Below the pieces are notes generated by a model, which had not been told where the DNA came from, did not search any database, and saw only the letters and a list, made by a program, of their open reading frames with translations. Both the position numbers and the translations under genes were made by a program. Shown in pieces: positions 11,400 to 23,510 of a DNA stretch of 64,000 nt (the stretch's first letter is position 1; every line of letters starts with the position of its first letter). This DNA is from Thelonectria olida (Eukaryota > Ascomycota > Sordariomycetes > Hypocreales > Nectriaceae), in NCBI GenBank assembly GCA_020736575.1, contig JAGPYM010000085.1, positions 1-64,000 of the forward strand, in the 5' to 3' direction.

Positions 11400-14300
11400 A
11401 TAAAAATTACCCTATAAATATAAAGTACTATATGTATATTAAACCAGGTCGGTTTAACTTAACTTGACAATATAAGTTAAACTAAGTTAGTTTAACTCGA
11501 GTTAATTATAATTGACTTGCGGAAGTAGCTAATATAGAAATATATTTATTTAGCATACTAAATAGATATAGCTATTTTAGCTTTTAATATAACTTGGTTA
11601 TACTTATTTACTTTAAGTATATTACTAGATATAATACTATGCCTTTTACTATTTAAACCTTAATACTCTAATCTCTCTACTAATATAAACTTAGAACCCT
11701 TTAGTTTTATTTATTAGAAATTAATTAAATTGTTATAATAAATTATTATAAGAAGTGTAAAATATATAGCGCAGCCTAGTAGTAGTATTATAACTAACTA
11801 ATAATATTATAAAGTAATAAGGGTTTTATTTAAGTGTAATAAGTAGAGCTATAAGTAGTATTTAAATTATAAATAAATGTTTAAGTAATATATTATTTTA
11901 ATTAAATTAAAAGAATATATAAAAGAAGAGATAATATTATATTTAAATTAAAATAAAATAGAAAATAAATATATTAAAGCTTAAGTTATTAAAAAAATAA
12001 ATAGTAATTTTCTAGTAAATAAAAGAAAAGATATAAAAAATATTTAAAAAAGTATAAAATAAGATAGTAAAAAGTAGTAAGCCTTATATTTAAGTACTAA
12101 CTTAATAAAATAGTATATTATAATTAAAATATAATAGAATTAAAATCTATTTTTTAATAGATTAGGTTTTTATAAAATAAATAAATAAACTTAGCTATTT
12201 AATAGAAGTGCTTTAAAGTAAAATATATTTATTTTAAAATAAAATTATAAATAAGTTAATATTTATTATATATTATTTAAAAAGCCTTTTATTAGTAGTT
12301 ATAAATACAAGTTATAATATAAATTAAATATATAATTATAATATATATAGTTTTATTTACTTTTTTATATAAAAAATATTATAAGTTAAACTTTTTATTT
12401 TAGCTTACTTTTATATTAAAAAAACTTATAAAAATATTATAACTAGTACTTATAATAGTTTAAATTATTAAGTAAAGTAAGAAATATATATATTTAATAT
12501 AAATATTAAATATATTAAATTATTAATATAATATTATAAATTTAAAATATTATTAATTATTATTATACTTATTTTTTTTTTAAGTATTTCTAATTAATTT
12601 ACTAATATAATTTAAATTAATATAGCTTATTTTAAAAAATATATTACTTTAATTATTAATTTATAATTATTAAAAATACTAATAATTTAAATATATAATA
12701 AAAGTTAATATAAATTAAATTTTAACTTTATTTTTATTATAATAAGATTTTTAATAGAGTTTATAATTAGTATTAAAATAAAAGTTTTTAATAAATAAAT
12801 TTTATTTAAAAAATCTTATTTTAAGCTTTTAATATAAAAATAGTAATTTTATATTTAATTTTAATATATATAACTAAACTACTTCTAGCTTAAAATATAA
12901 TAGTATATTTCTAGTTATAATTAAATTAAACCTTTTAAATTAAAATTTAAATTAAAAATAAAAAAACTATAATTAGTTTAATTTTAATAGCTAGTAGCTA
13001 GTTAAATATAAGTAATTTTATAATACTTTTAAGTTATATAAAAAGGGCTTTCTAATTAGCTTATACTATATTAATATATAAATAATTAAATATAATTAAT
13101 AGATTTCCTAATATTATAAAGCTAAAAGCTAGTTTTAAAGCTAAATATATTATATTAGCTATTATTAATTATATAAATTATATATTATAATTAATACTTA
13201 TAAAAGTAGTTAATTTTATATATATTTAAAAGTTAAAAGTTTTTTCCTTATAAATAATATAAAATAGAGCTAGTTATAAAAATATAAAATATTATAAATA
13301 ATAATTTAACTAATAATATAATATATAATAATTAATATATTTAACTTTTTATTAATTAAATATAATATAATATAATTAAATAATAAAAGTTATATAATTA
13401 TTTACTTTTATAATTAGTAATTTTTATTATTATATTAACTTTTTATAAGAGTTAATATAATATAACTTGCCTATTAATAAACCTATTTAATAAAGCTAAA
13501 AAGATTAATTAGTTATTTTATTATATAAAAGAACTATATTATATACTAGCTTATAAAAAGCTATAAGCTTAGCTCCTTATAATTATTTCCCCTTTTAAAT
13601 AGTATATTTTAAGCTACAATTATAAACTGCTATTATCTTTTTATATATTAAGTAAGCTATAGTTACCTCCTCTTACCGCTTTATAAGGTATAGTATAAGG
13701 CATTTTACTACTTTATAAAGTATATTATAAGGTATAGTAAACTTTAGCTAAGCTTTTATAGCTCTAGCTTAAGTGTTTATAAAAGGCAGCTCTACTAATA
13801 AAGCCCTTAAAGTAATATAGCTAATATTAACCCTTAAAGCATAGCTAGTCTAGCGGCCTAACTAGGTATGCCCCTTTAAACTTCGTCCTTATATGCTTAA
13901 TATAAGCTTATTATAGTTATAAAAAATGTCCTAGGGCCTAGGGCTTAAACCCGCGACCTTTTAATTATACCTTTTTATATAGCTAGGAGACTTATATAAT
14001 AAGATAATAATTATAAGAGTTAGTATAATATAACTTACCTATTAATAAATCTATTTAATAAAATTAAAAATATTAACTAGTTATTTTATTATATAAGAAA
14101 ACTATATTATATACTAGCTTATAAGAAGTTATAAGCTTAGCTTTTTATACTTTTTTATTTATTTTTCTATTTAATTACTTTATTTATTTTTATTAGTTTA
14201 ATTACTTTTAAATTTATTTACTTTATTTTTAAACTTTCTTTTTTATTTAACTCTTTTAGCTTATTTTACTTTTTAACTCTTATATTTACTTACCTATTTA

Positions 14301-15430
14301 ACTTACTTTTTATATTTAAATAAATATAAAAACTTATTTCTTTTTATTAAAAAAAATATACTTTATACTATTTTAATAGTTAATAAACTTATAAAAATTA
14401 TTTTTAAATTATATTTTCTCTTATAAAAAATAAAAGTAAATTTCATTTTTATAAATTAAAAATTTATAAATAATTAAAATTAAAAATATTTTTATATTAT
14501 ATTTAATATAAAATAGTAAAAATACTTATTATAAAATAAAAATTTAAAATATATTTTATAATATAAAAAAGTATAATTATTATTTTAAACTAAGTTTAAA
14601 TTTAAATAGTATATATATAAGCTATTTAAATATAATTTTATTAAAAACCTTTATTAATTTATTTTATATAATAATAGTTTAATTTAAACTTATATTTATT
14701 TTTATTTACTTTTTTTAATTTTATTAATATAAATTTATAAATATTTATAAAATAAAGCTTCTAAGTATTTTTATAATAATAAGTTTTAATATATTTATAT
14801 TTATTTTATTAGTAAAAAGAGCTAATTTTAATATAATTATTATTATTTAATTTTAGCTTTAAAAAAGCTAATTAACTTTCTAATATTATAAGTTTTAACT
14901 TTTAAAAAGTTATTTAATAGTTTCTAGTTTAATAAGTTTAGTTTTTTTTTTTAATTATAATAAATTTTATTTATTTATAAGCTTCTAGCACTTATAATAG
15001 TATAAGTAAATAGCTAATATACTTTATAATTAATAGAAAAGGTTAAGCTTTATATAATATTTAATAAGTATATAATAAATTACATTTTAAATTATAATAA
15101 CCTTTTTAAATTATTTAAATAATAATTAAAACTATTAACTTATAAAATATATAAAAAAAGGTACTAATACTAATTATTATAAAAGTTTATATAATATAAA
15201 AAGTTAATACTACTATTTATAAGAAATTATTTACTAATTGAAAAATAGTCTCTTTTAATATTAGCACTTTTAATAGTTTAAACTATATTATTACTTAGGG
15301 TAATACTACTATTAATTTAATTTAATTAAGCTAAAAGTAAAATAAAAAAGTATTTAATTAGTTAATTTTTATTTCTACTAATTAAAATATAGTATTAATT
15401 GCTTTTAGCTTAATTAAATTAAATTAATTT
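11400..15430. repeat. AT-rich RIP-like block C
   Basis: Four kilobases of decayed repeats without coding potential. Contains family R3 near 12880-13310, an inverted R1 copy near 12690-12840, a tRNA-like repeat near 13440-14010, a second partial copy of its left end at 14015-14150, and R2 near 14150-14320. The part 13560-13990 keeps more C and G than the rest, so it was hit less or later. Confidence 0.82.
13440..14010 (-). repeat. Decayed repeat with tRNA-like box, copy 1
   Basis: Paired with 21427-22195 over almost its whole length. On the minus strand, about 13965-13935 reads AGGTCGCGGGTTTAAGCCC, a good match to the T-arm and B box of a tRNA after C-to-T decay. An AT-rich stretch with TAGCT upstream could be a worn A box. 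This suggests a tRNA-derived SINE or a tRNA relic inside a longer repeat. The left-end sequence (AATATAACTTGCCTATTAAT, about 130 bp) occurs alone at 14015-14150, 22195-22230, 22625-22740 and 23212-23335. Confidence 0.45.
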
Positions 15431-17104
15431 AGTATTATAAGTATAGTCTGGACTAATAGTCTAAATGGTCTGGACTATTAAGAGCGCTATTTAATATCCT
15501 TATAACTGGTTACAGATATTAGAGATTCCGCTCAGATGTCAGTTTAGCATCAGGGCCTCAATCCTAGCCTCCTGCTTCCTATTAAAAGAAAGCAATCGAC
15601 GTATCCATAAAGAGCTGAGAGCTCGTATAGCGTATAATTCCGGTGTCTCTGGGCCGTAGTAACTTGTAGCTGAAGAGTTGCTAATTTAAGGAAACTGATT
15701 CAGAAAGTCTTTCATTGGGCATGTCAGAATCGTGGCTATTCACCGCCAACATCTATACGCTCGTATTGAACTCAAGAGGTGCGGGGATGTCTGGCGGCGC
15801 ACTGCTTCGTGCCACAACTGTCTTGTAAGTGAGCAGCCCTGTGGAGAGCCAAGCCAATATTTCCATCCCATGGTGCCACAAAGCATCGAATTTTCGATTT
15901 CTTCATTCTGGTCAATCTTGGCAAGCAAGCCTCCTGGCCCATTCGGACCCGAACCGAACCGTTCTCGGCCACGTCCGACTGAGTGTTCAGACAGTTGAGT
16001 GCGGCTTGCGGTATTTTCTAACGGAAACTACTCCGCCAAGCGCCAAACGAGAAGCGCTGATTGTGGCGGCGGTGATGGCGGCTTACTGTGTCACGGGGAG
16101 GAACATTCTTTGTGAGTGCAACGGTGAAGCCCGGAATGTCGTCCAGAGGCAGTGCGTGTCCGCTGCAATGGCGTTTCCCTTGCTTTGCGATAATGGATGC
16201 TCAGTCTCTCTGACGATGGTGCCTCGGGTTCGGATAGCGCCGAGACAACGATGGACGATGTTCATGCAACTGTAGATGCTTTAGAGTTGCTGTAAGTGCT
16301 GAGTCATATTACTGTCTTGCATACTGCGTATCGTCAACTTTGTTAAAAATGGCATATCGCGAATGCTTTCTCGCCGACTTGAAGGGAGAAGGGAGACCCT
16401 GTGACTCAAGAAGCATCTCATCAAAAGCAATCTGTCACATTCCTATACGAATGAGACTGGTCAGCCAAGAAGCCCGAAATAGAGCAGAGGCGACACCATG
16501 CATCGAACAGCTCGTCGTATTGAAACCTTTTTCGAAGCGAAAGACGGCAGCATGTAGCTTGAACACAAATCAAGAGTCGCGACCTTGAACGTTTTATGAA
16601 AATATTGTGCAAGATTAGAAGCCCAAAATCGACAGGAATGCGGGGAGCTGCCCTCAGCCCAGGCTGGTGGGAAACTGCCTTGGCGTAGGCTGTATTCGGC
16701 AAGCTTCCCCAAAAGGGCTTGCGGGTTCGGCACTTGGACGAAGCTATTCAAAGATGGCCTTCACTGCAATCTCCGTTAGCCGCGGCCCCAATGTCCGGTT
16801 GCGAAGTCCTATTGGTTGACGCGATGCTCAGCCCCTTTCTAGCATCGCGCGTGGCGGCAGCGCGCATCGTCTGTGTCCCAGTCAAGTGTCTTGAAGCCTC
16901 GAAATAGCAGTGCCTAATTATAGCTGCCTGGGTCTAGAACTCCCAACACGGCCAGCCACCGTGGAGTTGTGCTGGCGACCTCACGATGCAGCGGTCAGAG
17001 GGTCGGTGCCTAAAAGAATGAAGATGCCCGGCGAGAAATAGCATCTTCACTCCACAACTCAGCATCACTACAACTCCTACCTTCACCAACTTGAGACTAT
17101 CATC
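15431..17104. other. GC-balanced intergenic stretch, no recognised gene
   Basis: Reading frames up to 148 codons (15829-16275, plus strand) overlap others on both strands, and none resembles a known protein or shows domain features. The last 80 bp before 17105 are C/T-rich with CTCCACAACTCAGCATCAC-type sequence, as in fungal 5' leaders, so the promoter of the secreted repeat protein lies here. Confidence 0.5.
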
Positions 17105-17998
17105 ATGATCTCGTCTTTCAGATATGCCCTCATGTGGGCTTTTGCCCTCATGGTCGCAACGGCCTCCTTCTCACAGGCCACTCCGCTCCCCGCAGACGAC
17201 ACCGACAATTCGCTCGCCGCTCGAGCTAGCTCAGCCTGGCAAGCTAGACACAGAATGACTTCTGCCAACTACCAAGCCACCTTCGACAAGCTCGTCGCAG
17301 ACAAGTACCGCCTCACCTATGTCAGTGGCTACACCATCAACAACGACCCGCGCTTCGCAGCCATCTGGGAGAAGACCAACGGCGCCGACTGGGTTGCCCG
17401 ACACGGCATGACCGGTGCCAACTACCAGAGCCAGTTCAACGCCCTCGTCAGCAAGGGCTACCGCCTTCGTCTCGTCAACGGATACTCCGTCGCCGGAAGC
17501 CCCCGCTATGTCGCCATCTGGGACAAGTCTGCCGGCCCGGCCTGGCAGGCTCGCCACGGCCTGACCTCCTCCCAGTACCAGAACGCCTTCGACACTTTCG
17601 CCAAGCAGGGCTACCGCCTGAAGCACGTCAGCGGTTACTCGCAGGGCAACACGGCCTTGTATGCGGCGCTCTGGGAGAAGAAGACGAACAACATCCCCTG
17701 GGTTGCCCACCACGGCATGACCTCGTCCAACTACCAGACTTTGTTCAACAAGTATGTCAGCCAGGGCTACCGCCTTGTTGATGTCAGCGGCTACGTCGTC
17801 AACAACGTGGCTTACTACGCTGCCATCTGGGACAAGTCGACCAGCGGCCCTTGGGTTGCGCGACACGGGCTGTCCTCGAGCCAGTATCAGACCGAGTTCA
17901 ACAACTGGGTTGGCAAGGGCTACCGCCTGAAGCTGGTCAGTGGCTATACTCTGAACAGCAACCAGGATCGGTATGCTGCTCTCTGGATCAAGGAGTAA
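17105..17998 (+). CDS. Secreted protein of five tandem repeats (BTRD1-like)
   Basis: 297 codons, one exon. The N-terminus (ISSFRYALMWAFALMVATAS, cut probably after the SQA at about residue 25) is a signal peptide, so the product should be secreted. The rest is five repeats of about 50 residues, each with W(V/Q)ARHGMTSxxYQ, then F, then GYRLxxVSGY, then YAAIW(D/E)K. This is the pattern of 'bacterial tandem repeat domain 1' (PF17660). In fungi it is known as the N-terminal half of secreted polyglycine hydrolases; here the serine-hydrolase half is absent and the protein ends straight after repeat five. The role is probably binding or structural. Codons are strongly C-ending, unlike the surrounding DNA, which suggests high expression. 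A long open frame on the opposite strand is a by-product of this bias. Confidence 0.85.
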   Translation: MISSFRYALMWAFALMVATASFSQATPLPADDTDNSLAARASSAWQARHRMTSANYQATFDKLVADKYRLTYVSGYTINNDPRFAAIWEKTNGADWVARHGMTGANYQSQFNALVSKGYRLRLVNGYSVAGSPRYVAIWDKSAGPAWQARHGLTSSQYQNAFDTFAKQGYRLKHVSGYSQGNTALYAALWEKKTNNIPWVAHHGMTSSNYQTLFNKYVSQGYRLVDVSGYVVNNVAYYAAIWDKSTSGPWVARHGLSSSQYQTEFNNWVGKGYRLKLVSGYTLNSNQDRYAALWIKE

Positions 17999-18000
17999 GA

Positions 18001-19060
18001 AGCCTTCAGAAACATTAGGCGCAGTGCTTGCGCTGAGTGGTAGCTGTGGCATCGCATGGGGCATGTAAGTGACGAAGTTATGGCAGCGGCCGGATAGCAT
18101 TGAGCATTGGGAATGACGAAATCATGTAGCTAGCTGTTCTTTGTGATTGTGTGTGTACCTCTTCCTACAAAGGGGAGAAAATGCATTTTCTGTAGATAGT
18201 TTACTCTAAGTTGAATAACCGGAAGCGGAACTGGTTCCTTTGATACATATCGTGACTAAAAGCTGGCTTCCTTGGGGCGCTCAGACGGCTCGCCAGGCCT
18301 GAATATGAACAAGAAAGCTTCCAGCATTAGCTACGGTTGAGTGGCACGGGCTACAGTCATCGAAAATGGAGCGCAGGATGATGGCTCAATCTTGCGTATC
18401 CCTGACTTGACCGAGAAGATTGGTACGTACAAGGCACCCTAAACAGAACAGCGTCACTGGCGCCGAGTTATTAGGATAGAAAGAACCCAAGAATAAAAGA
18501 GGAGTGGTGGAAAAGGAAGCAAAGATATAGTGCCAATAAGACGCTTTTAAGTGCTTTGAAGTTTGAAAAGACTACCTATGATGTCAAACTATCTCATCTT
18601 GAGTGAGATATCCTCCTGGGAGCAAGTCCACGCTCTGAATCTTTTTACATCGTCACATGCCTGTCGCGGCCAAAGTCCGCGAGATACTTAACCCTTGCCG
18701 CTCAGGTCTTTGTAAGGGCTGTAGTAGATGAGCCTCGGCAGTGCTGCAGCGCAAAACATGTCTTCATACCCTGGGGTGAGGGGGCGAGACATCTCTAGAG
18801 ATCTGGTCCAATCGGATGGCAATAGATTAACTGAATGTTGCCAATATCCACCCCAATGGGCCGGAGCCGGAACGACTCGGTTCCTCCGCCTCCGCCTCCG
18901 CCTGGACTACTCCCGTATCTACCCCACTTTCCCCGGATTCTGCGGCGTTGACGACTCGAGATTCAATGCTTGTCTCTTGAGCAGATCCTAATGTTAATAG
19001 TGCGAGGGTGTTGCTAGTTTAACCTGCCTGATCTGTGTATTTTGAGTGATAACGCATGTA
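18001..19060. other. Intergenic, no gene recognised
   Basis: Downstream region of the secreted repeat protein. It includes a small CTCCGC repeat near 18884-18903 and a short inverted repeat TATCTCA..TGAGATA near 18589-18610. The only open frame of note (18728-18991, 87 codons) is not recognised. Confidence 0.5.
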
Positions 19061-19061
19061 T

Positions 19062-19760
19062 TTATAATCTTAGCAGGTTATTATCTAAGTTTGATAGTAC
19101 ATGCTTGAGGAATGCGAGCTGCCCGGCCAGATTCTTCTTGTATGACTGCATACTAGGGTATACATTGAACTGGCCGCCATCTACCTGCAGTGCTTCTGCT
19201 AAAGGGGCATTGAGCACAACCTTCTCGGCCGAGCCAAGAGGAGCCTCGATGTCTACTGTTAGTAATACCATTAAATAGGGCTTTGAGATCTTATTGGCTT
19301 GCAGTACTGGCCGGTGCTTTGGAAATTCGAGTATTGAGTAGGTAAGGATGGCATTTGGGAGTAATGAGACCTCCTTTGGGGATAGTATCTTCCGGATCTC
19401 CAAAGCGTCTTTCTGGATCATGATGGCTGTCGGGGAGCCAGGGGACCCATCGTTCAAGAGCTCTACGTAGATGGGCTGACCCTGGGTGCATTGAGACCAC
19501 AAGTCCCCGAAGGCAGCCCAGCCCAGACGGAGTGATCTGCCAAGCGGTGTCATTCTGGATGCAGCAAATCCATCCACACAAGGACATTATACAATGCCAG
19601 CAGCGATGTCGTGGTCTTCGGTAAGCAGTGTAATAACATGTATGCCTCCGAAACTAGTTCCCCAAATGATAAGGCGCTTGTAATTAAAATAGTCGGGCTG
19701 CTATTATACTTAAGTAATAATATAATAAAAGTCTTAGAGCTAACTCTATTATATAAAGCC
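19062..19760 (-). pseudogene. Alpha/beta-hydrolase relic with RIP-type stops
   Basis: On the minus strand from about 19695 the translation reads DYFNYKRLIIWGTSFGG, with the nucleophile elbow G-T-S-F-G. It goes on to EDHDIAAGIV, a TAA, then CPCVDGFAAS, and then stays open for 171 codons to the stop at 19062. The open part ends VYPSMQSYKKNLAGQLAFLK, matching the C-terminal region of fungal S33-type hydrolases, although the expected Gly-His is lost. The TAA stands where relatives have Gln before CP (CAA to TAA, a RIP change). Further upstream, TAG and TAA codons follow in the same frame until the sequence dissolves into AT-rich block D. The 5' half is therefore destroyed and the 3' half nearly spared. 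Confidence 0.68.
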
Positions 19761-20399
19761 CACTCTATGTTATATTATAAATTAATAAAAAGGCTTATAT
19801 ATACTTTTTATTTATTAAATTTTATTTATTTTATAATAGAAAATAATAATTTTATTTATATATATTATTATTATTATTATTAAAAAAGCTAATAATTTAA
19901 GCATATAATAGAGGTTAATATAAGCTAAACCCTAGCTTTATATCTATTATAATAAGCTTTTTAATAGGGCTTATAATTAGTTTTAAAATAAAAGTTACTA
20001 TTAAATAAACCTTATTTAAAGAACTTTATTTTAAACTTTAATATAAAAATACCTCTTTATTTAACCCTAATTTATATAACTTAATTAATAATATAATATA
20101 TAATAATTAAAATGCCTAACTTCTTATTAATTAAATATAAGATAATTTAATTAAATAATAAAAGCTATATAGCTACTTACTATATATTAAATATATAAAT
20201 TTCCTTAAATATATTAAACTAATAAGAGATTTTAATAGGCACTTAAAAGAGTTATAACTCCTAAGCATCCCTATATTACCTAATATAAATATACTATTAA
20301 GTATTAATTAAAAGATTAATCTAGTTATTTTAAATTATAAGATTCTAATTAAAAGACCTAATATATATTAATACTATTATAACTTTTTTAAATAGAAAG

Positions 20400-21190
20400 T
20401 TAAAAACCTTATATAACTTTTTAAAAGGAAAAGAAAAAACTATTTTAATAATAATAATTAGCAATTTATTCAAATAATCTAATTAAATACTTATAAGCTA
20501 TAGCTCTAGGAGCTATTATATATAGTAGTAATATTTTAAATAGTTGCTTAAAAGGCTATGGAGGAAAATTTAAAAATAAAAGGTAGGTTAAATAAATATA
20601 AGGGTTAAAAAAGTAAGGGGGCTAAAAAGGTTAAATAAAAAAGGAAAGTTTAAAAAAGGTTAAAATAGGTCTAAGGGTATTTAAACTAATAGAAATAAAG
20701 TAAAGTAATTAAATAGTAAAATATATTAAAAGTTTATATAATAATAAAAATTACTAATTATAAAGATTTATATATATTATAAAAGTTAATATAAATAAAA
20801 TTAATATTATAAGTTTTTATATTTTTATAATTAGTAATTTCTCTTATTATATAATTACACTTTTTAATATATTTTACTATTTAATTATTAATTTTATTTT
20901 TATTAGTTTAAATATTTTTAAATTTATTTTAACTTTTTTTTTTTTTTTTTACTTTTTTAGCTTTTTACTTTTTTACTTTTATATATATTTAATTTACTTT
21001 TTATTTTTAAAATTTTTTATAACTTTTTAAATAACTATTTAAATTATTACTATTATATATAATAGCTTTTAAAACTATAATTTATAAGTATTTAATTAGA
21101 TTATTTTAATAAATTACTTATTTTTATTATTATAATTATTTTCTTTTTTCTTTTTAAAATATTATATAAAGTTTTTAACTTTCTATTTAA
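20400..21190. repeat. Inverted pair of R2 repeats
   Basis: The arm 20400-20762 is the reverse complement, with many changes, of 20823-21190, leaving a spacer of about 60 bp. Matching end strings are AATTAGTAATT at the inner ends and the AAAACTATTTTAATAATAAT-like outer end on the left. It could be one element with very long terminal inverted repeats or two independent insertions. Confidence 0.55.
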
Positions 21191-21426
21191 TAAAGTAATA
21201 AAAATATTAATATATATTAAATCTTTTAATTAAAATCTTATAATTTAAAATTATTAAATTAATTTCTTAATTAATATTTAATAGTATATTTATATTAAAT
21301 AGTATAAAAATACTTAAAAGTTATAATTTTTTAAATACTTATTAAAATCTCTTATTAGCTTAATATATTTAAAAATATTTATATATTTTAATAAATAATA
21401 AATAGTTATATAACTTTTATTATTTA

Positions 21427-22195
21427 ATTAACATAAAAGTTAATATAATATAACTTGCTTATTAATAGACCTATTTAATAAAGCTAAAAAGATTAACTAA
21501 TTATTTTATTATATAAAAGAACTATATTATATACTAGCTTATAAAAAGTTATAAGCTTAGCTTTTTATTATTATTTTCCCTTTTAAATAGTGCGTTCTAA
21601 GCTATAATTATAAGCTATATGCCTTTTTATATTAAAAGCTATAGTTATCTCTTTTTAGTACCTTATAAAATATAATATAAGGCATTTTTATTACAGGCTG
21701 GGCCCGGTATATAGTTCTAGTAGGTATTAGAACCTAACTCCTATAAGCGCAGCTTAAAAATTAGACCTTTAGTCTATTATTTTTAACTTACCCTTTTATT
21801 ATAATAGTATTAGGCCCGCGTAATATAGGGCGGTTAGAAGCTAAGCTGCAGCTTGAGCCCTATAGGGCCCAAACTATATTAATTTTACTATTTTATAAGG
21901 CATATTATAAGATATACTAAACTTTAGCTAGGCTTTTATAAGCTTTAACTTAAGTATTTATAAAAGGCAGCTTTACTAATAGAGCCCTTAAAATAATATA
22001 GCTAATATTAAACCCTAAGGTATAGCTAGTTTAATAGTTTAATTAATTAAATATATCTTTTTAAATTTATTTTTATAAGTTTAATATAAGCTTATTATAA
22101 TTATAAAAATAACTTAAGGCTTAGGGCTTAAATTTGTAACCTTTTAAGTATACTTTTTTATATAATTAAAAGACTTATATAGTAAAATAATAATT
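21427..22195 (-). repeat. Decayed repeat with tRNA-like box, copy 2
   Basis: Second copy of the 13440-14010 repeat, more degraded at the tRNA-like part (near 22145-22115) and interrupted by about 190 bp of less AT-rich sequence at 21694-21882 that the first copy lacks. Confidence 0.5.
21694..21882. mobile_element. Short non-coding insertion, MITE-like
   Basis: Absent from the paired repeat copy at about 13695. It starts CAGGCTGGGCCCGGTATATA and ends CTATAGGGCCCAAACTATAT, so the ends are imperfect inverted repeats around TGGGCCC. The flanks TTTTATTA and TTTTACTA look like a worn 8-bp target duplication; the empty copy has one TTTTACTA. It keeps clearly more GC than its host repeat, which suggests insertion after most of the RIP damage. 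Confidence 0.5.
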
Positions 22196-23510
22196 ATAAG
22201 AGTTAATATAATATAACTTGCTTATTTTAATAGTAGGAGTAATAATATAACTAAACCCCTAATAAAAGTAATTATAAAAAGTAAATATATAAAAGATAAA
22301 ATAATAGAAACTTAAAAAGAAAATCTACTTTTATTTATAATTAATTGCAATTATAAATAAAAAGTAAAATGGAAAATAAGTAAATTAAATAATTAGAAAG
22401 AAATAAGTTAAAAATATTAATATAAATTATAAAAACTTAAGTAAAACTTACTAAAAATTATAAAAAAGGTATAATATTTATTTTTAAAAGTTTTAGCCTT
22501 CCCATTTAAATTTATATAGCTTAAATTAATAAGAAGTTTAAACTATTTAATTTTTATTAACTTTTAATAAAAATTCTCTATTCTTATTATTATATTTTTT
22601 ACTAATAACTGGCTCTTACTATTATACTATTAATAAACCTATTTAATAAAGTTAAAAAAATTAACTAGTTATTATATTATATAAAAGAACTATATTATAT
22701 ACTAGTATATAAAAAGCTATAAGCTTAACTTTTTATAATTAAAATAAATTATATTTAATTAATAAAAAGTTAAATATTTTAACTATTATATATTTTATTA
22801 TTAGTTAAATAATATAAATTAAAATTAAATAGAAAAAATAAGTATTTTTATATTAAAAGTTTAAAATAATATTTTTTAAATAAGATTTATTTAATAGAAA
22901 CTTACATTTTAAAGCTAATTATAAGTTTTATTAAAAAGCTTATTATAATAAATATAAAGCTAGTATTTAACTTATATTAAATTTTATTATATATTTAAAT
23001 TATTAGCTTTTTTAATAATAATAATAAATATTATTATAATAGCTTAAATAAAGCCTAATTAATTAATTAAATAAATTTATTTTAAAACTAATATTTATAT
23101 ATTTCTTTTATAAACTTTACTACTTTTAAACCTATTATTTTAAACTAGCTTTTTATATTTTTTACATTTAATAAAACATAGCCCTTATTTAAAGGTTATA
23201 TATTTATATAAAAGTTAATATAATATAACTTAACTATTAATAAACCTATTTAATAAAGTTAAAAAGATTAACTAGTTATTTTACTATATAAAAGAATTAT
23301 ATTATATATTAGCTTATAAAAGCTATAAGCTTAGTATATACTTACTAATTAGTAAGTTTTTATAATTTGCTTTTATATTTAAATTATTATATTAAAAACT
23401 CTAATTTTATAATATAAGCTTAAATAGCTATATTTAAATATATAGCTATTTATTTATTTTTATTTTTTAAATAACTTTTATTAATTAACTAGTACTATTA
23501 ATAATCCCTA

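Larger units (their letters stand above)
19690..23510. repeat. AT-rich RIP-like block D
   Basis: Gene-less AT-rich sequence. Holds an inverted R1 copy (19870-20045), a head-to-head pair of R2 copies (20400-20762 and 20823-21190), the second tRNA-like repeat (21427-22195), an R1 copy (22860-23030) and scattered pieces of the 130-bp left end of the tRNA-like repeat. The left edge cuts into the hydrolase relic. Confidence 0.82.

Noticed and set aside
15829..16275. 148-codon plus-strand frame
   Set aside because: No recognisable domain, other frames open over the same stretch, no clear promoter or intron signals; kept only as an unassigned region.
17231..18100. 289-codon open frame on the minus strand
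   Set aside because: Exactly opposite the C-ending codons of the five-repeat secreted protein; its internal repeats mirror that gene. No independent motif.
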